This document shows, piece after piece, positions 52,396-53,371 of a stretch of 53,371 nt of DNA. The first letter of the stretch is position 1; every line of letters starts with the position of its first letter. Made by a program: the position numbers and the translations under genes. Source of the DNA: Actinomycetes bacterium (GTDB lineage Bacteria; Actinomycetota; Acidimicrobiia; Acidimicrobiales; Ilumatobacteraceae); the NCBI GenBank assembly GCA_021414085.1, contig JAIOPC010000001.1:1-53371 (forward strand), given 5' to 3'. The notes beneath the pieces are model-generated. The model was not told the DNA's origin and did no database searches. It worked only from the letters and a program-made list of their open reading frames with translations.

Positions 52396-53098
52396 GGCGT
52401 GTCGAGATGCGACCGGTGGTGCGACTGATGCGCATGCGCCGTCGCTCGGTGCGCACGACCCGGCGACTCTGGCGACGACTGCGCCGCATTTCGATCTTCG
52501 CCGCCGTGATCGGCGCCACGGCAGCCTGCTTCCAAACCTTGACGAAGCGCTGCACCGCGGTGACGAATGTCAGCGCCAGCATCGCCCACAGGATTGCGAT
52601 CAGCAACGGCTCAAACAGCAAGCCGAGGCACAGCGCGATGATGCGCTCGGCGCGCTCCATCAGCCCACCCTTGGCGTCGAGGCCGAGCGACTCGGCTTTG
52701 GCGCGCATGTAACTGATGACCGAGCTGAGCGCCATGATCGCGAACGGCAGCATCACGATGTAGGTCGGCTCGTTGCGAATCGAGAAGTGCCACGCGACGC
52801 CGCCGAACAGCAGCGCGTCGGCGAAGCGATCGATCGTGGAATCGAAGAATGCGCCGCGCTGGCTAGATGTGTTGGATGCCTTTGCCAGCGCGCCGTCAAG
52901 CAAGTCGGGCAACGCGGCCAGCACGACCAGCAGCAGGCCGAGCTTCAGATAGCCGAACCCAATCGCGGTCGCAGCGCCCATCGCCACCAGCAATCCGATG
53001 GCGGTGAGGTGGTCAGGTGTCAGCCCCGTGCGGCGCAACCCGTTGCCGAGCGGCTTGACGGCCCTATCGACCGGTACGCGGAACTTTCCATCGAACAT
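52388..53098 (-). CDS. pgsA: CDP-alcohol phosphatidyltransferase (phosphatidylinositol phosphate synthase-like)
   Basis: 236 aa membrane enzyme with about six helices. The CDP-OH-P motif D-x2-DG-x2-AR-x8-G-x3-D-x3-D appears as DLLDGALAK, eight residues, GAFFDSTID: all acids are kept, but Arg is replaced by Lys. A long Arg-rich C-terminal tail follows the last helix. With patA downstream it most likely makes phosphatidylinositol phosphate for PI and PIM lipids; phosphatidylglycerophosphate synthase is the alternative. ATG 53098 preferred over TTG 53104. Confidence 0.88.
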   Translation of the reverse strand: MFDGKFRVPVDRAVKPLGNGLRRTGLTPDHLTAIGLLVAMGAATAIGFGYLKLGLLLVVLAALPDLLDGALAKASNTSSQRGAFFDSTIDRFADALLFGGVAWHFSIRNEPTYIVMLPFAIMALSSVISYMRAKAESLGLDAKGGLMERAERIIALCLGLLFEPLLIAILWAMLALTFVTAVQRFVKVWKQAAVAPITAAKIEMRRSRRQSRRVVRTERRRMRISRTTGRISTRRD

Positions 53099-53181
53099 TG
53101 GCAATCAGGGTACTCCCCGAAGGTCCCGCTATCGCTTTCGGCGATACGAGCGGGCATGAATATCAGCAACAACTTTCGAGA

Positions 53182-53199
53182 AACCCCTGGTCAGGGGTT
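53182..53199. other. Perfect 18-base palindrome upstream of the DUF222/HNH gene
   Basis: AACCCCTGG and TCAGGGGTT are paired around the centre (arms AACCCCTG/CAGGGGTT), followed on the plus strand by GTTTT. It could act as a terminator in either direction, but no gene ends here: pgsA starts at 53098 on the other strand and the DUF222 gene starts at 53234. It overlaps the -35 of the DUF222 promoter, which favours an operator. Confidence 0.6.
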
Positions 53200-53226
53200 G
53201 TTTTGATGCACGAACACGTGTACTCT
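53198..53226 (+). promoter_or_regulatory. Promoter of the right-hand DUF222/HNH gene
   Basis: TTGTTT (53198-53203), a 17-base spacer and TACTCT (53221-53226) form a good sigma-70-type promoter. +1 falls about one base before ATG 53234, so the message is leaderless. The -35 overlaps the palindrome at 53182-53199. Confidence 0.6.
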
Positions 53227-53233
53227 ATGACAC

Positions 53234-53371
53234 ATGACTACGGTGGTCGATCTCGCCGAGCAGATCGTGCTCAGCCCTGCAGAACTGCTCGCAGCGCTCG
53301 CCGAACACGAACAACAAGCAGCAGTCTTGGCACTCGCCACCCGCCGCCTAGAGGCCGCTGGTCACTGGGCG
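53234..53371 (+). CDS. DUF222/HNH endonuclease family protein, 5' part only
   Basis: 46 codons from ATG 53234 to the window end. The start (TTVVDLAEQIVLSPAELLAA, then LAEHEQQAAVLALATRRLEA) is the usual helical N-terminus of 13E12-type DUF222 proteins. The HNH domain would lie beyond the window. Same orientation as the partial gene at 1-639. Confidence 0.7.
   Translation, partial: MTTVVDLAEQIVLSPAELLAALAEHEQQAAVLALATRRLEAAGHWA

Overview
The window is a high-GC bacterial chromosome segment that reads as an actinobacterium, most likely from the Acidimicrobiia (Ilumatobacter-like). This placement is an inference from gene content: a BldD-type regulator, a mycothiol-dependent maleylpyruvate isomerase family protein, a PgsA/PatA pair for phosphatidylinositol mannosides, an actinobacterial Nei2, 13E12-like DUF222/HNH genes, a heliorhodopsin, and many genes with a TANNNT -10 box only 6 to 9 bases before the start codon (leaderless mRNAs). 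The segment is almost entirely coding. No stretch above 300 bases lacks a gene.

Region by region. 1-4762 (+): the 3' end of a DUF222/HNH gene, then transketolase, transaldolase and a LOG-family protein. 4744-15355: glycolate oxidase genes on the minus strand (glcD, glcE at 13.1-15.4 kb; glcF at 5.0-6.1 kb), separated by about 7 kb. That 7 kb carries a hypothetical gene, a ygcW-ygcE-ygcU operon like the uncharacterised Escherichia coli set, a heliorhodopsin, a secreted protein and an endonuclease VIII. Taking this block out would restore glcD-glcE-glcF order. 15352-18553 (-): Nudix hydrolase, rarA and a small membrane protein head the glcDE operon; behind them lies a Vsr-like (DUF559) nuclease pseudogene bounded by 45-bp palindromes. 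18596-31681 (-): a housekeeping run of aspS, hisS, rel, apt, secF, secD, yajC, tgt, a cysteine-cluster protein, queA and icd. 31757-35007: an acyl-CoA dehydrogenase plus metallo-beta-lactamase pair (+), and a DMT transporter (-). 35020-40347 (-): maleylpyruvate isomerase-like protein, tRNA-Val, hemW, bldD-like regulator, rsmE, dnaJ, hrcA with a CIRCE operator. 40399-45264: histidine phosphatase (+), two tandem MFS paralogues (-), a second family-A DNA polymerase (+). 45269-50993: lepA, rpsT, holA, comEC, a small membrane protein, comEA. 51084-53371: a small hypothetical protein, patA and pgsA on the minus strand, then the first 46 codons of another DUF222/HNH gene.

How it works together. The left part is sugar and C2-acid metabolism: pentose phosphate enzymes, glycolate oxidation, and an unidentified sugar or sugar-acid route made of a dehydrogenase, a kinase and an FAD oxidase. 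The middle is protein export, stringent response, aminoacylation and queuosine tRNA modification. The right part is heat-shock control, translation, DNA uptake and envelope phosphoinositide lipids. The most interesting items are the heliorhodopsin/ygcWEU block that splits glcDEF, the palindrome-bounded nuclease unit, the conserved c-di-GMP signature spacing in the BldD-like regulator, and the cysteine-cluster gene coupled to tgt.
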